Made by a program: the position numbers and the translations under genes
Shown here: positions 7,705 through 15,283 of the stretch, one piece after another
Position numbering within the stretch: position 1 is the first letter of the stretch
Layout: every line of letters starts with the position of its first letter
NCBI GenBank assembly: GCA_035259205.1
Contig: DATFWO010000318.1
Span: 9,288-73,287 of the forward strand
Length of the DNA: 64,000 bases
Reading direction: 5' to 3'
DNA from: SG8-41 sp035259205
GTDB lineage: Bacteria; Pseudomonadota; Gammaproteobacteria; Burkholderiales; SG8-41
Notes under the pieces: model-generated
The model's database searches: none
Seen by the model: the letters and a program-made list of their open reading frames with translations, nothing else
Told to the model about the DNA's origin: nothing

Positions 7705-9615
7705 ATGCTTTCCTTCGTGCAAACGCCCAATTTGAGAATCCGCGTTTTCGTGGCGGTATTCGCGCTCGCCTGCATTGCGAGCCTCGCGTTTGTTTTTGCG
7801 CGCCCTGCCGTATACGCCGGCAGCGCTCGCCTGCAGGTAGAGATGCTGCCCGGTTCGTCCCAGAGCGGGGACGGCGATAACACCGCTCCCAATCTGCTCG
7901 TGGCGGCGCAGGCCCTTACCAGCAACGTGGTCCTCGACGAGGTCGCACGCCAGCTCGGCGGCTCGCCGTCGCTCAATGCGGACGCGCTGCGGGGCATGCT
8001 GAGCGCGGCGCCGGTCGAGGGAACCAACGTTATCGACCTGCACGGCGAAGGCGGCGATCGCGAGCTTCTGCTGCGCGCGCTCAGGGCATGGACCGAAGCC
8101 TGGCGGCGGACTGAAACCGATGCCCACGCTCAATCGTCTACGGCCACGCTCGAGGATGCGCGCACCAGCGTGGAACAGCTCAAGCGGGACGTCGCCGCCA
8201 AGCGCCAGGAGCTCGAGCAGTTCCGCAAGAAGTTTGACATCGTATCGGGGGAGCGGGATGAAAATCAATCCGCCGCGCGACTGAGAGCGCTGAATAGCGC
8301 CATCAACGAGGCGCGCAACCGGGAAGTGAAGGCCGAGGCGGCCTTGAACGCCATGCGCGAGAACATGGCCGCCGGCAAGCCGGTTGCGGGAGCGGCGGAG
8401 CGTGCCGTCGTGGCCGACCTGGAAAGGCGGGCGAGTGATCTGCGTGACCGGATGAAGGATCTCGAGCAGGAGTTCACTCCCCACTATCTGTCGTTCGATC
8501 CCAAATACAAGGCGATGAAGGCGAACCTGACGCGGCTCGAGCAGCAGATCGAGCAGGAGAGGCGAGGCAGCGCTGCTCAGGCTGTACAGGCTGCGGAGGA
8601 CGAACTCGCAAGCTCGAGGCAGGCCCAGCTGCGCTTGCAACAGGAGTTCACTGTACGCAAACGGGAGACCCAGGAGTTCTCCACGCGATTTTCCGAGCAG
8701 ACCGCGCTGGTCAATGAGCTCAAGCGGCTGGAGGAATCGTACGACGGCGAGAAGGCGCGCCTTGCGGCGCTCGATGCAGGAAGGAAGCGCGCTGGTCCGA
8801 AGATGACCGTATTGGCGGTTCCCTCGGTCCCCGAGCGCCCCATCCGCCCCGATTACTGGCGCGACGCCCTGATCGGCATTGCCGGTTCTTGCGCGCTCGG
8901 CTTCGCGGCGGTTTGGTTCGTGGAATTTTTCAAGCGCTCCGGTGTGCCGCGCCTGGAGCCGGCTACGCAACCCATCATCCATATCTCCTATCCGCCCGGC
9001 ATAACGCTCGATCGCGCGGTGCCGGTACTGGCCTCTGACGCACCGCGCCTCATCGAGCGGATCCCCCAGTTTCCCCGCGAACTGTCCGGGCCCGAGGTCT
9101 ACGCGCTGTGGAACGCCGCGGGCCCGGACGCACGGGTGGTCGTCGCCGGATTGCTCGGTGGCCTGTCGCTCGAGGATCTCACCGCGTTGCGCCATGAGGA
9201 TGTCGATTTCGACGCCAACAGCATGCGGATCCCCAGCGTTTCAGGCCGGTCAGGCGCTTTGCGCGACCCGTTGCGGCGTTTGTTGATCGAGCGGCGGCCG
9301 GCGACTGGCAGCGGAGCCGCGCTGAGCGACCGGCAAGGGAAACCGCTGTCGAACGCGGACCTCGAGGGCCTGGTCGCATGCGCCGCCTGCGACGCGGGTC
9401 TATCGAACCCGGTCGAGGTAACCTCCGAAGCGCTGCGCCACACCTATTTTGCATATCTCATCCGGCAGGGCGCGCGGTTGGCGGACATCGGCGAATTCAT
9501 AGGCCATATTTCGCCTGCGGCTTTCCGCGACTACGGTCGGCTCTCGCCGGCCGGACCCGGACTGCCGCTCGAGCAGATAGACCCGGTTTTTCCCGCGCTG
9601 CGCGTCCAAGGCTAG
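7705..9615 (+). CDS. Wzz/GumC-like chain-length protein fused to a degenerate tyrosine-recombinase domain
   Basis: 636 residues. The first two-thirds follow the polysaccharide co-polymerase plan: transmembrane helix at about 12-33, periplasmic region, long coiled coil (about 140-370), a proline-rich VPERPIRPDYWRD segment and a second helix near 388-408. In BY-kinases a kinase domain would follow. Here residues about 455-630 read as a tyrosine recombinase catalytic domain: LEDLTALRHEDVDFD, EALRHTYFAYLI, IGEFIGHISP and a final Tyr. Arg578, His601 and Tyr610 keep the spacing of XerD (Arg247, His270, Tyr279). The XerD Arg148 position is Ser488, His244 is Glu575, and no Lys172 equivalent is seen. 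The domain should be cytoplasmic. DNA strand exchange is unlikely; a binding or scaffold role is inferred. Confidence 0.85.
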   Translation: MLSFVQTPNLRIRVFVAVFALACIASLAFVFARPAVYAGSARLQVEMLPGSSQSGDGDNTAPNLLVAAQALTSNVVLDEVARQLGGSPSLNADALRGMLSAAPVEGTNVIDLHGEGGDRELLLRALRAWTEAWRRTETDAHAQSSTATLEDARTSVEQLKRDVAAKRQELEQFRKKFDIVSGERDENQSAARLRALNSAINEARNREVKAEAALNAMRENMAAGKPVAGAAERAVVADLERRASDLRDRMKDLEQEFTPHYLSFDPKYKAMKANLTRLEQQIEQERRGSAAQAVQAAEDELASSRQAQLRLQQEFTVRKRETQEFSTRFSEQTALVNELKRLEESYDGEKARLAALDAGRKRAGPKMTVLAVPSVPERPIRPDYWRDALIGIAGSCALGFAAVWFVEFFKRSGVPRLEPATQPIIHISYPPGITLDRAVPVLASDAPRLIERIPQFPRELSGPEVYALWNAAGPDARVVVAGLLGGLSLEDLTALRHEDVDFDANSMRIPSVSGRSGALRDPLRRLLIERRPATGSGAALSDRQGKPLSNADLEGLVACAACDAGLSNPVEVTSEALRHTYFAYLIRQGARLADIGEFIGHISPAAFRDYGRLSPAGPGLPLEQIDPVFPALRVQG

Positions 9616-9660
9616 CCCTCGCCGTGCGGCGTGTGCCGGCCAATGGCCGACGGGCTGTCC

Positions 9661-10500
9661 TTATTCGAATCCGGCGATCTTTGCGTTCCGCAGCATCTCG
9701 CGGATGTACTGGGACGGAATCGCATAAGTAATTCCGCTGGGCCGGCTGATCGCCGCCTCACGGGTTCCCTGCACGAATACGGCATTGATGATCCCATAGA
9801 CCGTTCCGTCATCCGGATCGTATAGCGGACTGCCGCTGTTGCCGGGATACGCGGTGCCGTCGAGCTGGAACACGTGGTAGAAGGAATTGCGGATGCGATC
9901 TATCGCCTGCGCGGTCAGCTGCTGGGCGGTGATGCCCGGAAGAGCGACGGGCGTGATCGCGGCAATCATGGCGCGGTGGGTCGCTGGATGAAAGCCGAGC
10001 ACGGCGACGATGGGAAACCCCGTTAGAACGAGCTGCTGGCCTTCGCGCACCCCGGCCGAATCGCCAAGCTTGAGCGCTGGCAGTGGATCACCGGCGATCT
10101 TCAGTAGCGCCAGATCATGGTCCTTGTCGACCGCCACGACTTCGGCCGCTCGAACCTGGCCTGCGCCGTCCTTGGAAACGAGCACCACGCGCGATTCTTT
10201 CTTCTCCTCGTCGAGGGGCCGCATGGCGACGTGGGCGTTGGTCACGACGTACCGGCCGTCGGCGACCACGAAACCGGTGCCGCCGAACTGAACGGCCGGG
10301 CTGCGGACCTTGAGAAACGTGCCGATTGCAACGATGGACGGCTTCACCCGTTCAATGGTCTGCGTCAGCTCGGCGCCGCCGGCCGGATGAGGTATCGCCA
10401 GGCTTGCGGTGAGCGATAAGAAGAGCAGCAACTGGGTGATATGCCGGAGGGCACAGTCGAGCAGAAGGTTGAGGGGCGCGGACCTCATTGAGGTAGCCAT
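9661..10500 (-). CDS. Secreted trypsin-like serine protease (S1C, DegP-related, no PDZ)
   Basis: 279 residues. An N-terminal hydrophobic segment (LLLFLSLTASLAI...GGA) is a signal peptide or anchor. The catalytic triad is visible: His in VVTNAHV (about residue 92), Asp in KDHDLALLK (about 127) and Ser in YPGNSGSPL (about 219). No PDZ domain follows, since the protein ends soon after the protease fold. The role is probably periplasmic proteolysis; no substrate is evident. It is convergent with the Wzz-recombinase gene, with about 45 bases between the stops. Confidence 0.92.
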   Translation of the reverse strand: MATSMRSAPLNLLLDCALRHITQLLLFLSLTASLAIPHPAGGAELTQTIERVKPSIVAIGTFLKVRSPAVQFGGTGFVVADGRYVVTNAHVAMRPLDEEKKESRVVLVSKDGAGQVRAAEVVAVDKDHDLALLKIAGDPLPALKLGDSAGVREGQQLVLTGFPIVAVLGFHPATHRAMIAAITPVALPGITAQQLTAQAIDRIRNSFYHVFQLDGTAYPGNSGSPLYDPDDGTVYGIINAVFVQGTREAAISRPSGITYAIPSQYIREMLRNAKIAGFE

Positions 10501-10584
10501 TTTACGTGTTTGCCATTAGACTTGGCGCGTTTTGGCGTTCATCCGGAACGTCGCGCCCGCCAGTTGCGGGTGCGGGCAAAAAAA

Positions 10585-10599
10585 TGGCGGTCGGCTTGC
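10585..10599 (+). promoter_or_regulatory. Candidate sigma-54 promoter for tviB/tviC
   Basis: TGGCGGTCGGCTTGC has good -24 and -12 elements. No PEP-CTERM-type box was found near it, so it could be a chance match in GC-rich DNA. Confidence 0.4.
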
Positions 10600-10694
10600 G
10601 TCGGCCCGCATGAACCGCCGCTGGTGAAGGGCCTCACCGCGCCGGCGCGCCGGAAACGGGACTGCCTGCTGTCAATAATACAGAGCACGGATTG

Positions 10695-11975
10695 ATGAGC
10701 GTAATCGCTGTCGTTGGGCTTGGATACGTGGGCTTGCCGCTTGCCGTGGAGTTCGGCAAGAAGGGCGAGACCATTGGGTTCGACTTGTCGCGGGAGAAGG
10801 TCGAGAGCTACCGCCGCTTCGAGGACCCGACCGGCGAGGTGGCGAGCGCGGATCTGCGCGCCGCGAAGCATCTGACAGTGACCTCGGAGCCGGCGGCACT
10901 CGCGCGGGCTGATTTCATCATCGTTGCGGTGCCGACGCCGGTCGACGGTGCGCATCAGCCCGATCTGAGCCCGCTCGTACGCGCGAGCGAAACGGTGGGC
11001 AGGAATCTGAAACGCGGCGCCATCGTCGTCTATGAATCGACGGTCTACCCGGGCGCGACGGAGGAAGTGTGCATTCCGGTCATCGAGAAATTTTCCGGAA
11101 AGCGCTGGAAACACGATTTCCACGTCGGCTATTCTCCGGAGCGCATCAATCCCGGCGACAAGGAACATACGCTGACCCGGATCCTGAAAGTGGTGTCCGG
11201 AGACGATGCCGAGACGCTCGAAAAGGTCGCCGCGCTCTACGAAAGCATCGTCACCGCCGGAGTGTACCGGGCGTCGAGCCTCAAAGTAGCGGAGGCCGCC
11301 AAAGTGATAGAGAACACGCAGCGCGACCTCAATATCGCCCTGATGAACGAGCTTGCGATCCTGTTCGACCGGATCGGCATCGATACACTCGAAGTGCTGC
11401 AGGCCGCCGGGACGAAATGGAACTTCCTGCCGTTCCGGCCGGGTCTCGTCGGCGGACACTGCATCGGCGTCGATCCCTATTACCTTACCCACAAGGCCGA
11501 CATGCTGGGCTACCACCCGCAGGTGATCCTGGCGGGGCGCCGGATCAACGACGGCATGGGCAAGTTCATAGCCGAGCAGACCGTCAAGCACATGATCCGC
11601 AACGGCTCGCAGATCAAGGGCTCGAAGGTCAACGTCCTCGGATTGACCTTCAAGGAAGACTGTCCCGACATCCGCAATACGCGGGTGATCGACGTCGTCC
11701 ACGAGTTACAGGCGTACGGCGTCGACGTGCACGTCCATGATCCCGTGCCCAATGCGGACGAGGCGCGACACGAGTACGGGATCGTGCTCGAGTCGTGGGA
11801 AGCGTTGCCGCGCGCGAGCGCGGTGATTGTGGCGGTCGTGCACCGCGAGTTCGTGACGAAGCCGATGTCCGAGTTCGTCGCCAAAGTCGTCGACGGGGGC
11901 TGCTTCATCGACGTCAAGGCCCGCTTTGATGTGGCCGCATTGCGGAAAGCGGGTCTGACGGTCTGGCGGTTGTGA
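10695..11975 (+). CDS. tviB: Nucleotide-sugar dehydrogenase, TviB/WbpO type (UDP-GlcNAc or UDP-GalNAc 6-dehydrogenase)
   Basis: 426 residues from the second of two adjacent start codons (ATG after TTG). The N-terminal Rossmann motif is VVGLGYVGLPLAVEFGK. The catalytic Cys lies in GGHCIGVDPYYL (about residue 258). The C-terminal UDP-binding domain carries LGLTFKEDCPDIRNT. Family knowledge: these enzymes oxidise the C6 hydroxyl of a UDP-N-acetylhexosamine to a uronic acid with two NAD+. The next gene, an epimerase of the TviC type, follows directly and makes the pair a standard route to UDP-GalNAcA. A possible sigma-54 promoter lies about 100 bases upstream. Confidence 0.93.
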   Translation: MSVIAVVGLGYVGLPLAVEFGKKGETIGFDLSREKVESYRRFEDPTGEVASADLRAAKHLTVTSEPAALARADFIIVAVPTPVDGAHQPDLSPLVRASETVGRNLKRGAIVVYESTVYPGATEEVCIPVIEKFSGKRWKHDFHVGYSPERINPGDKEHTLTRILKVVSGDDAETLEKVAALYESIVTAGVYRASSLKVAEAAKVIENTQRDLNIALMNELAILFDRIGIDTLEVLQAAGTKWNFLPFRPGLVGGHCIGVDPYYLTHKADMLGYHPQVILAGRRINDGMGKFIAEQTVKHMIRNGSQIKGSKVNVLGLTFKEDCPDIRNTRVIDVVHELQAYGVDVHVHDPVPNADEARHEYGIVLESWEALPRASAVIVAVVHREFVTKPMSEFVAKVVDGGCFIDVKARFDVAALRKAGLTVWRL

Positions 11976-11989
11976 TTGCCAGGGTCGGC

Positions 11990-13054
11990 GTGACGTCCAG
12001 ATATCAGGAGGTTAAGGCGTCCCTGCAGCGTGGCCCGCGCCGGTGGCTGGTCACGGGCGCCGCGGGCTTTATCGGTTCGCACCTCGTGGAGGCGTTGCTC
12101 CAGCTCGATCAGGACGTCGTCGCGCTCGACAACTTCGCGACCGGGTACGCGCACAATCTCGAGGAGGTGAAGAAGCTGGTCGGCGACCAGCGCTGGCGCA
12201 GGCTGAACTTCATCGAGGGCGATATCCGGGATCTCGCACACTGCCGCCGCGCATGCGCCGGCGTCGCCTATGTGCTTCATCACGCGGCCCTGGGCTCCGT
12301 GCCGCGTTCGATCGAGGAGCCGCTGAAGAGCCATGAATCCAACGTAACGGGGTTCGTCAACATGCTCGTTGCAGCGCGCGATGCAGGGGTCGAGCGTTTT
12401 GTCTACGCGGCGTCGAGCTCCACCTATGGCGATCATCCGGGTCTACCCAAGGTCGAGGATGTTATCGGACGACCCCTGTCACCGTATGCCGTCACGAAGT
12501 ACGCGAACGAGCTCTACGCCGATGTCTTTGCCCGCTGCTATGGCGTCGCTTCAGTCGGACTGCGCTATTTCAACATCTTCGGATCGCGGCAGGATCCCGA
12601 CGGCGCATACGCGGCGGTCATCCCGAAGTGGATCGCCCAGTTTCTCAGCGGCCAGCCCGTGTACATCAACGGTGACGGCGAAACCAGCCGCGATTTTTGC
12701 TACGTCGAAAACGCGATCCAGGCGAACCTGCTCGCCGCGGCCACTGCCGATGCGGCCGCTCTGAACCAGGTCTACAACGTTGCGGTCGCCGAACGCACAA
12801 CGCTTAACGAGCTGTTCGAAATGCAGCGCGATCTGCTGGTGGAGCATGTTCCGTGGGTGCGCGACTCCAAGCCGCATTACCGGGAATTCCGAGAGGGCGA
12901 CGTGCGCCACTCCCAGGCCGATATCTCCAAGGCCGAGAAGCTCCTCGCTTACGTGCCGACCCATCGCCTACGCGAGGGCCTCAAGGAGGCGATGGGATGG
13001 TATGTCAGAAACCTGCGGCAGCAGGCCGGGAACGATCCAGCCAAGGCGACGTGA
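11990..13054 (+). CDS. tviC: NAD-dependent UDP-sugar 4-epimerase, TviC/WbpP type
   Basis: 354 residues from GTG 11990. A further GTG at 11972 overlaps the stop of the dehydrogenase gene, but WbpP-like proteins begin SRY-E/Q-E, which fits 11990. The NAD motif GAAGFIGSHL is at about residues 25-34. The catalytic Ser is in AASSSTYG, and Tyr and Lys are in SPYAVTKYANE. LRYFNIFGSRQDP and SRDFCYVEN are typical of extended SDR epimerases. Likely reaction: UDP-GlcNAc(A) to UDP-GalNAc(A). It works with the TviB-type dehydrogenase encoded just upstream, supplying a uronic acid sugar to the exopolysaccharide. Confidence 0.93.
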   Translation: MTSRYQEVKASLQRGPRRWLVTGAAGFIGSHLVEALLQLDQDVVALDNFATGYAHNLEEVKKLVGDQRWRRLNFIEGDIRDLAHCRRACAGVAYVLHHAALGSVPRSIEEPLKSHESNVTGFVNMLVAARDAGVERFVYAASSSTYGDHPGLPKVEDVIGRPLSPYAVTKYANELYADVFARCYGVASVGLRYFNIFGSRQDPDGAYAAVIPKWIAQFLSGQPVYINGDGETSRDFCYVENAIQANLLAAATADAAALNQVYNVAVAERTTLNELFEMQRDLLVEHVPWVRDSKPHYREFREGDVRHSQADISKAEKLLAYVPTHRLREGLKEAMGWYVRNLRQQAGNDPAKAT

Positions 13055-13100
13055 GAGTACTCCTGCCGCGCGTTACGATCGGCGGGCCACGCAAAAACGC

Positions 13101-13421
13101 CTAGCTCTGGACCAGATCTTCCAGGCGGCGTCTGGGTAGGGTTCCCCTTTGAGTCCCACCACTGGCGCATAGCAGGCTGGTGAGAGGGTTTCTGCGCTGG
13201 CGCCGCCGCCGTTCCTGGTGAGGGGCGCCATCGGAGACCCATTCCCCCTGAGCGAGCGGGGCGCGGGCCTGTTCCAGTCGCGCTACGACCATCTCGTTGC
13301 TGTGTAACAGGAATTCGAGAATGGTGCGCGTCTGGTTCTCTATCTTTAGCGACAGCATGTAGATGGCGGTTGCAGTCACCGCCAGTCCCACCACTATCAG
13401 CCACCCGATTAATTCATTCAT
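13101..13421 (-). CDS. Small single-pass membrane protein, function unknown
   Basis: 106 residues, not recognised. One helix at residues 3-23 (LIGWLIVVGLAVTATAIYML) is followed by a short amphipathic stretch (KIENQTRTILEFLLHSNEMVVARLEQ) that could form a coiled coil, then a basic Arg-rich tail. AGGA lies about eight bases before the ATG. It is divergent from the sugar transferase operon, and the PEP-CTERM-type box at 13610 lies 190 bases upstream. It is convergent with the epimerase gene. It could be a spurious ORF, but the ribosome site and clean helix argue for a gene. Confidence 0.5.
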   Translation of the reverse strand: MNELIGWLIVVGLAVTATAIYMLSLKIENQTRTILEFLLHSNEMVVARLEQARAPLAQGEWVSDGAPHQERRRRQRRNPLTSLLCASGGTQRGTLPRRRLEDLVQS

Positions 13422-13609
13422 CTAGCCATCCTGACGTCATGATGCTTTACACTTGCCACGTAGCCGCACGCGTCGCCTAGACCTCGAGGAGCGACCGACC
13501 CATGAGCATTTCGACTTCCTCACCACCCACACGCAATTTCCACGCCAAGAAATGTTTATGTAATTGAAACAGATACTTGTTAAAGTGCTCCAGCCGGCTA
13601 TGGCGCCGT

Positions 13610-13627
13610 TTGTAAAATATTTCGACA
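13610..13627 (+). promoter_or_regulatory. PEP-CTERM-type box
   Basis: TTGTAAAATATTTCGACA, about 200 bases upstream of the sigma-54 promoter of the sugar transferase-prsK-prsR operon. It is the only copy that reads in the same direction as its presumed target. Confidence 0.78.
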
Positions 13628-13824
13628 GAAATTCGAGGAATTGCCGGGTAGACATTTCGCTGCTGCAAGACTCAAATCGCACAACGCGTCACGCTTCCGC
13701 CCTGTCATAAAGTCGACACGTGCGCTGAATTTCAATCACTGAGACGCACTGGTTTGGATCGGGCATTGCCCTTTAACACCATGATTGTATTGAATTATAG
13801 GTGTTTACCTCGACGCGTTGCCGG

Positions 13825-13839
13825 TGGCACGCGGTTTGC
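13825..13839 (+). promoter_or_regulatory. Sigma-54 promoter (perfect) of the sugar transferase-prsK-prsR operon
   Basis: TGGCACGCGGTTTGC, GG and GC ten bases apart. With C of the -12 element at 13839, the start of transcription would be near 13851, almost at the ATG (13854). If right, the message is leaderless or nearly so. Confidence 0.85.
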
Positions 13840-13853
13840 GGTGTAGGGCTGTC

Positions 13854-15245
13854 ATGATCCCGATATTCAGCCATTACGTTCCCGGCAGACTGATATTTCT
13901 CGCCGCTCTGGAGGCGGGAGTACTGTTGCTCGCTGCCTATGTCGGTATTTCCATGCACATGGCCGAGCCCGGCGTGATCGCCAGTTCCGCGCCCTCGCTG
14001 CCGCCGCAGATCGTCGCGTTTGTGTTCGGCATGTTGATCGTCATGTCGAGCATGGGTCTTTACCAGCCCGATCTGTGGGGCAATACCCAGGCGGTTGGCG
14101 TGCGCCTCGTTGCCGCGCTCGTGCTGGGATTTACTGTCATCGGGCTCGTTTCGCATCTGGTTCCGTCGCTGCACTTCGGTCCGCACGCACTCGGCGGCGC
14201 GCTGGTCGTAGCGCTGACCGGAAGCATTGTCGTCCGCGCCGCATTTTTCAAGTGGAGCAACCTGGGCGTATTCAAATCACGGGTGCTGGTGCTCGGCACG
14301 GGCTCGCGCGTGATGAGGCTTGCAGAATTTGCCCAGCACAATCCGAATCACGTCGTGATCGGGTACGTCGCTCTCCAGGAGTCCAAGCACTACATTCCGC
14401 TGCCTCACGTGTTGCCCATGGAGCCCGGGGAATCGCTGTTGTCCATCGTCAGGAAGTACTCGATCGACCAGATCGTCATTGCGGTGCGCGACCGGCGCGG
14501 AGGCGGCTTCCCGGTGCAGCCGCTGCTGGAGTGCCGCCTGAACGGCGTCAAGGTCACCGAGCTGCCGACGTTCTTCGAACGCGAGTACCGTCAGGTGCTG
14601 CTCGAGTCGCTCAACCCGAGCTGGATGGTCCTCGGAGAAGGTTTCCGTCAGGGATTTTTCCGCAATTCCGTAAAGCGCTTGTTCGATCTGGCCGTGAGCG
14701 GTGTGCTGCTCCTGCTGACGCTGCCGATCATGTTCATCACCGCTATCTGTATCGCGCTCGAAAGCGGACTGCCCGTCCTGTATCGCCAGGACCGCGTCGG
14801 CCAGGGTGGCCGCATTTTCACGCTCTACAAGTTCCGCAGCATGAAGAACGATGCGGAGAACGACGGAACGCCGCGCTGGGCGGCCACCGACGATGACCGT
14901 ACCACGTACGTGGGGAAGATCATCCGCAAGCTGCGGATCGATGAGCTGCCGCAGATCATCAACGTGCTGAAGGGCGACATGAGCTTTGTCGGACCGCGCC
15001 CGGAACGGCCGTATTTCGTCGACCAGCTCGGGAGGCAGATACCGTACTATGCATTGCGGCACAGCGTTAAGCCGGGGATCACCGGCTGGGCTCAGGTGCG
15101 TTACCCCTATGGCGCGTCAGTTGACGATGCGATCGAAAAACTTCAGTATGATCTGTACTATGTGAAGAATCACTGCCTCTTCCTCGATCTCATGATCCTG
15201 ATCGATACCGTGCAAGTCGTATTGTGGGGCAAGGGGGCGAGATAG
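13854..15245 (+). CDS. Undecaprenyl-phosphate sugar-1-phosphate transferase, EpsB/XrtA-system type
   Basis: 463 residues from ATG 13854. A TTG further upstream is excluded because the sigma-54 promoter overlaps it, and members of this family begin MIxIFxHY as here. Several N-terminal membrane helices and a CoA-binding-like domain (about residues 130-260) precede the last helix and the bacterial sugar transferase domain: KRLFDLAVSG, YRQDRVGQGG, LYKFRSM, RIDELPQIINVLKGDMSFVGPRPE split over several motifs, and KPGITGWAQV. Family knowledge: it moves a sugar-1-phosphate onto undecaprenyl phosphate, the first step of repeat-unit assembly. It heads an operon with prsK and prsR. Confidence 0.95.
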   Translation: MIPIFSHYVPGRLIFLAALEAGVLLLAAYVGISMHMAEPGVIASSAPSLPPQIVAFVFGMLIVMSSMGLYQPDLWGNTQAVGVRLVAALVLGFTVIGLVSHLVPSLHFGPHALGGALVVALTGSIVVRAAFFKWSNLGVFKSRVLVLGTGSRVMRLAEFAQHNPNHVVIGYVALQESKHYIPLPHVLPMEPGESLLSIVRKYSIDQIVIAVRDRRGGGFPVQPLLECRLNGVKVTELPTFFEREYRQVLLESLNPSWMVLGEGFRQGFFRNSVKRLFDLAVSGVLLLLTLPIMFITAICIALESGLPVLYRQDRVGQGGRIFTLYKFRSMKNDAENDGTPRWAATDDDRTTYVGKIIRKLRIDELPQIINVLKGDMSFVGPRPERPYFVDQLGRQIPYYALRHSVKPGITGWAQVRYPYGASVDDAIEKLQYDLYYVKNHCLFLDLMILIDTVQVVLWGKGAR

Positions 15246-15283
15246 CAAGAGGCTGTTGACCGGGCGCTGGACGGAAATAACCG

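Larger units (their letters stand above)
13422..13853. other. Divergent regulatory gap upstream of the sugar transferase operon
   Basis: AT-rich 430 bases with one box at 13610 and a perfect sigma-54 promoter at 13825. A weaker minus-strand GG-N10-GC match (13444-13458) faces the small membrane protein gene. No further gene is seen. Confidence 0.6.

Noticed and set aside
7612..9195. 527-residue minus-strand frame opposite the Wzz-like gene
   Set aside because: It is compositionally odd (His/Arg/Gly-rich), has no known domains, and the plus strand carries the clear Wzz and recombinase motifs.
9079..9615. A separate integrase gene downstream of the Wzz-like gene
   Set aside because: The frame is continuous with no internal stop or ribosome site, so it is one fused protein unless an assembly error joined two genes.
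10585..10599. Treating the tviB promoter as a proven member of the PrsR regulon
   Set aside because: No box was found upstream, and GG-N10-GC is common by chance in GC-rich DNA; listed as a low-confidence site only.
11972..11989. GTG start of the epimerase overlapping the dehydrogenase stop
   Set aside because: It has a weaker ribosome site and does not fit the WbpP/TviC N-terminus; kept only as an alternative.
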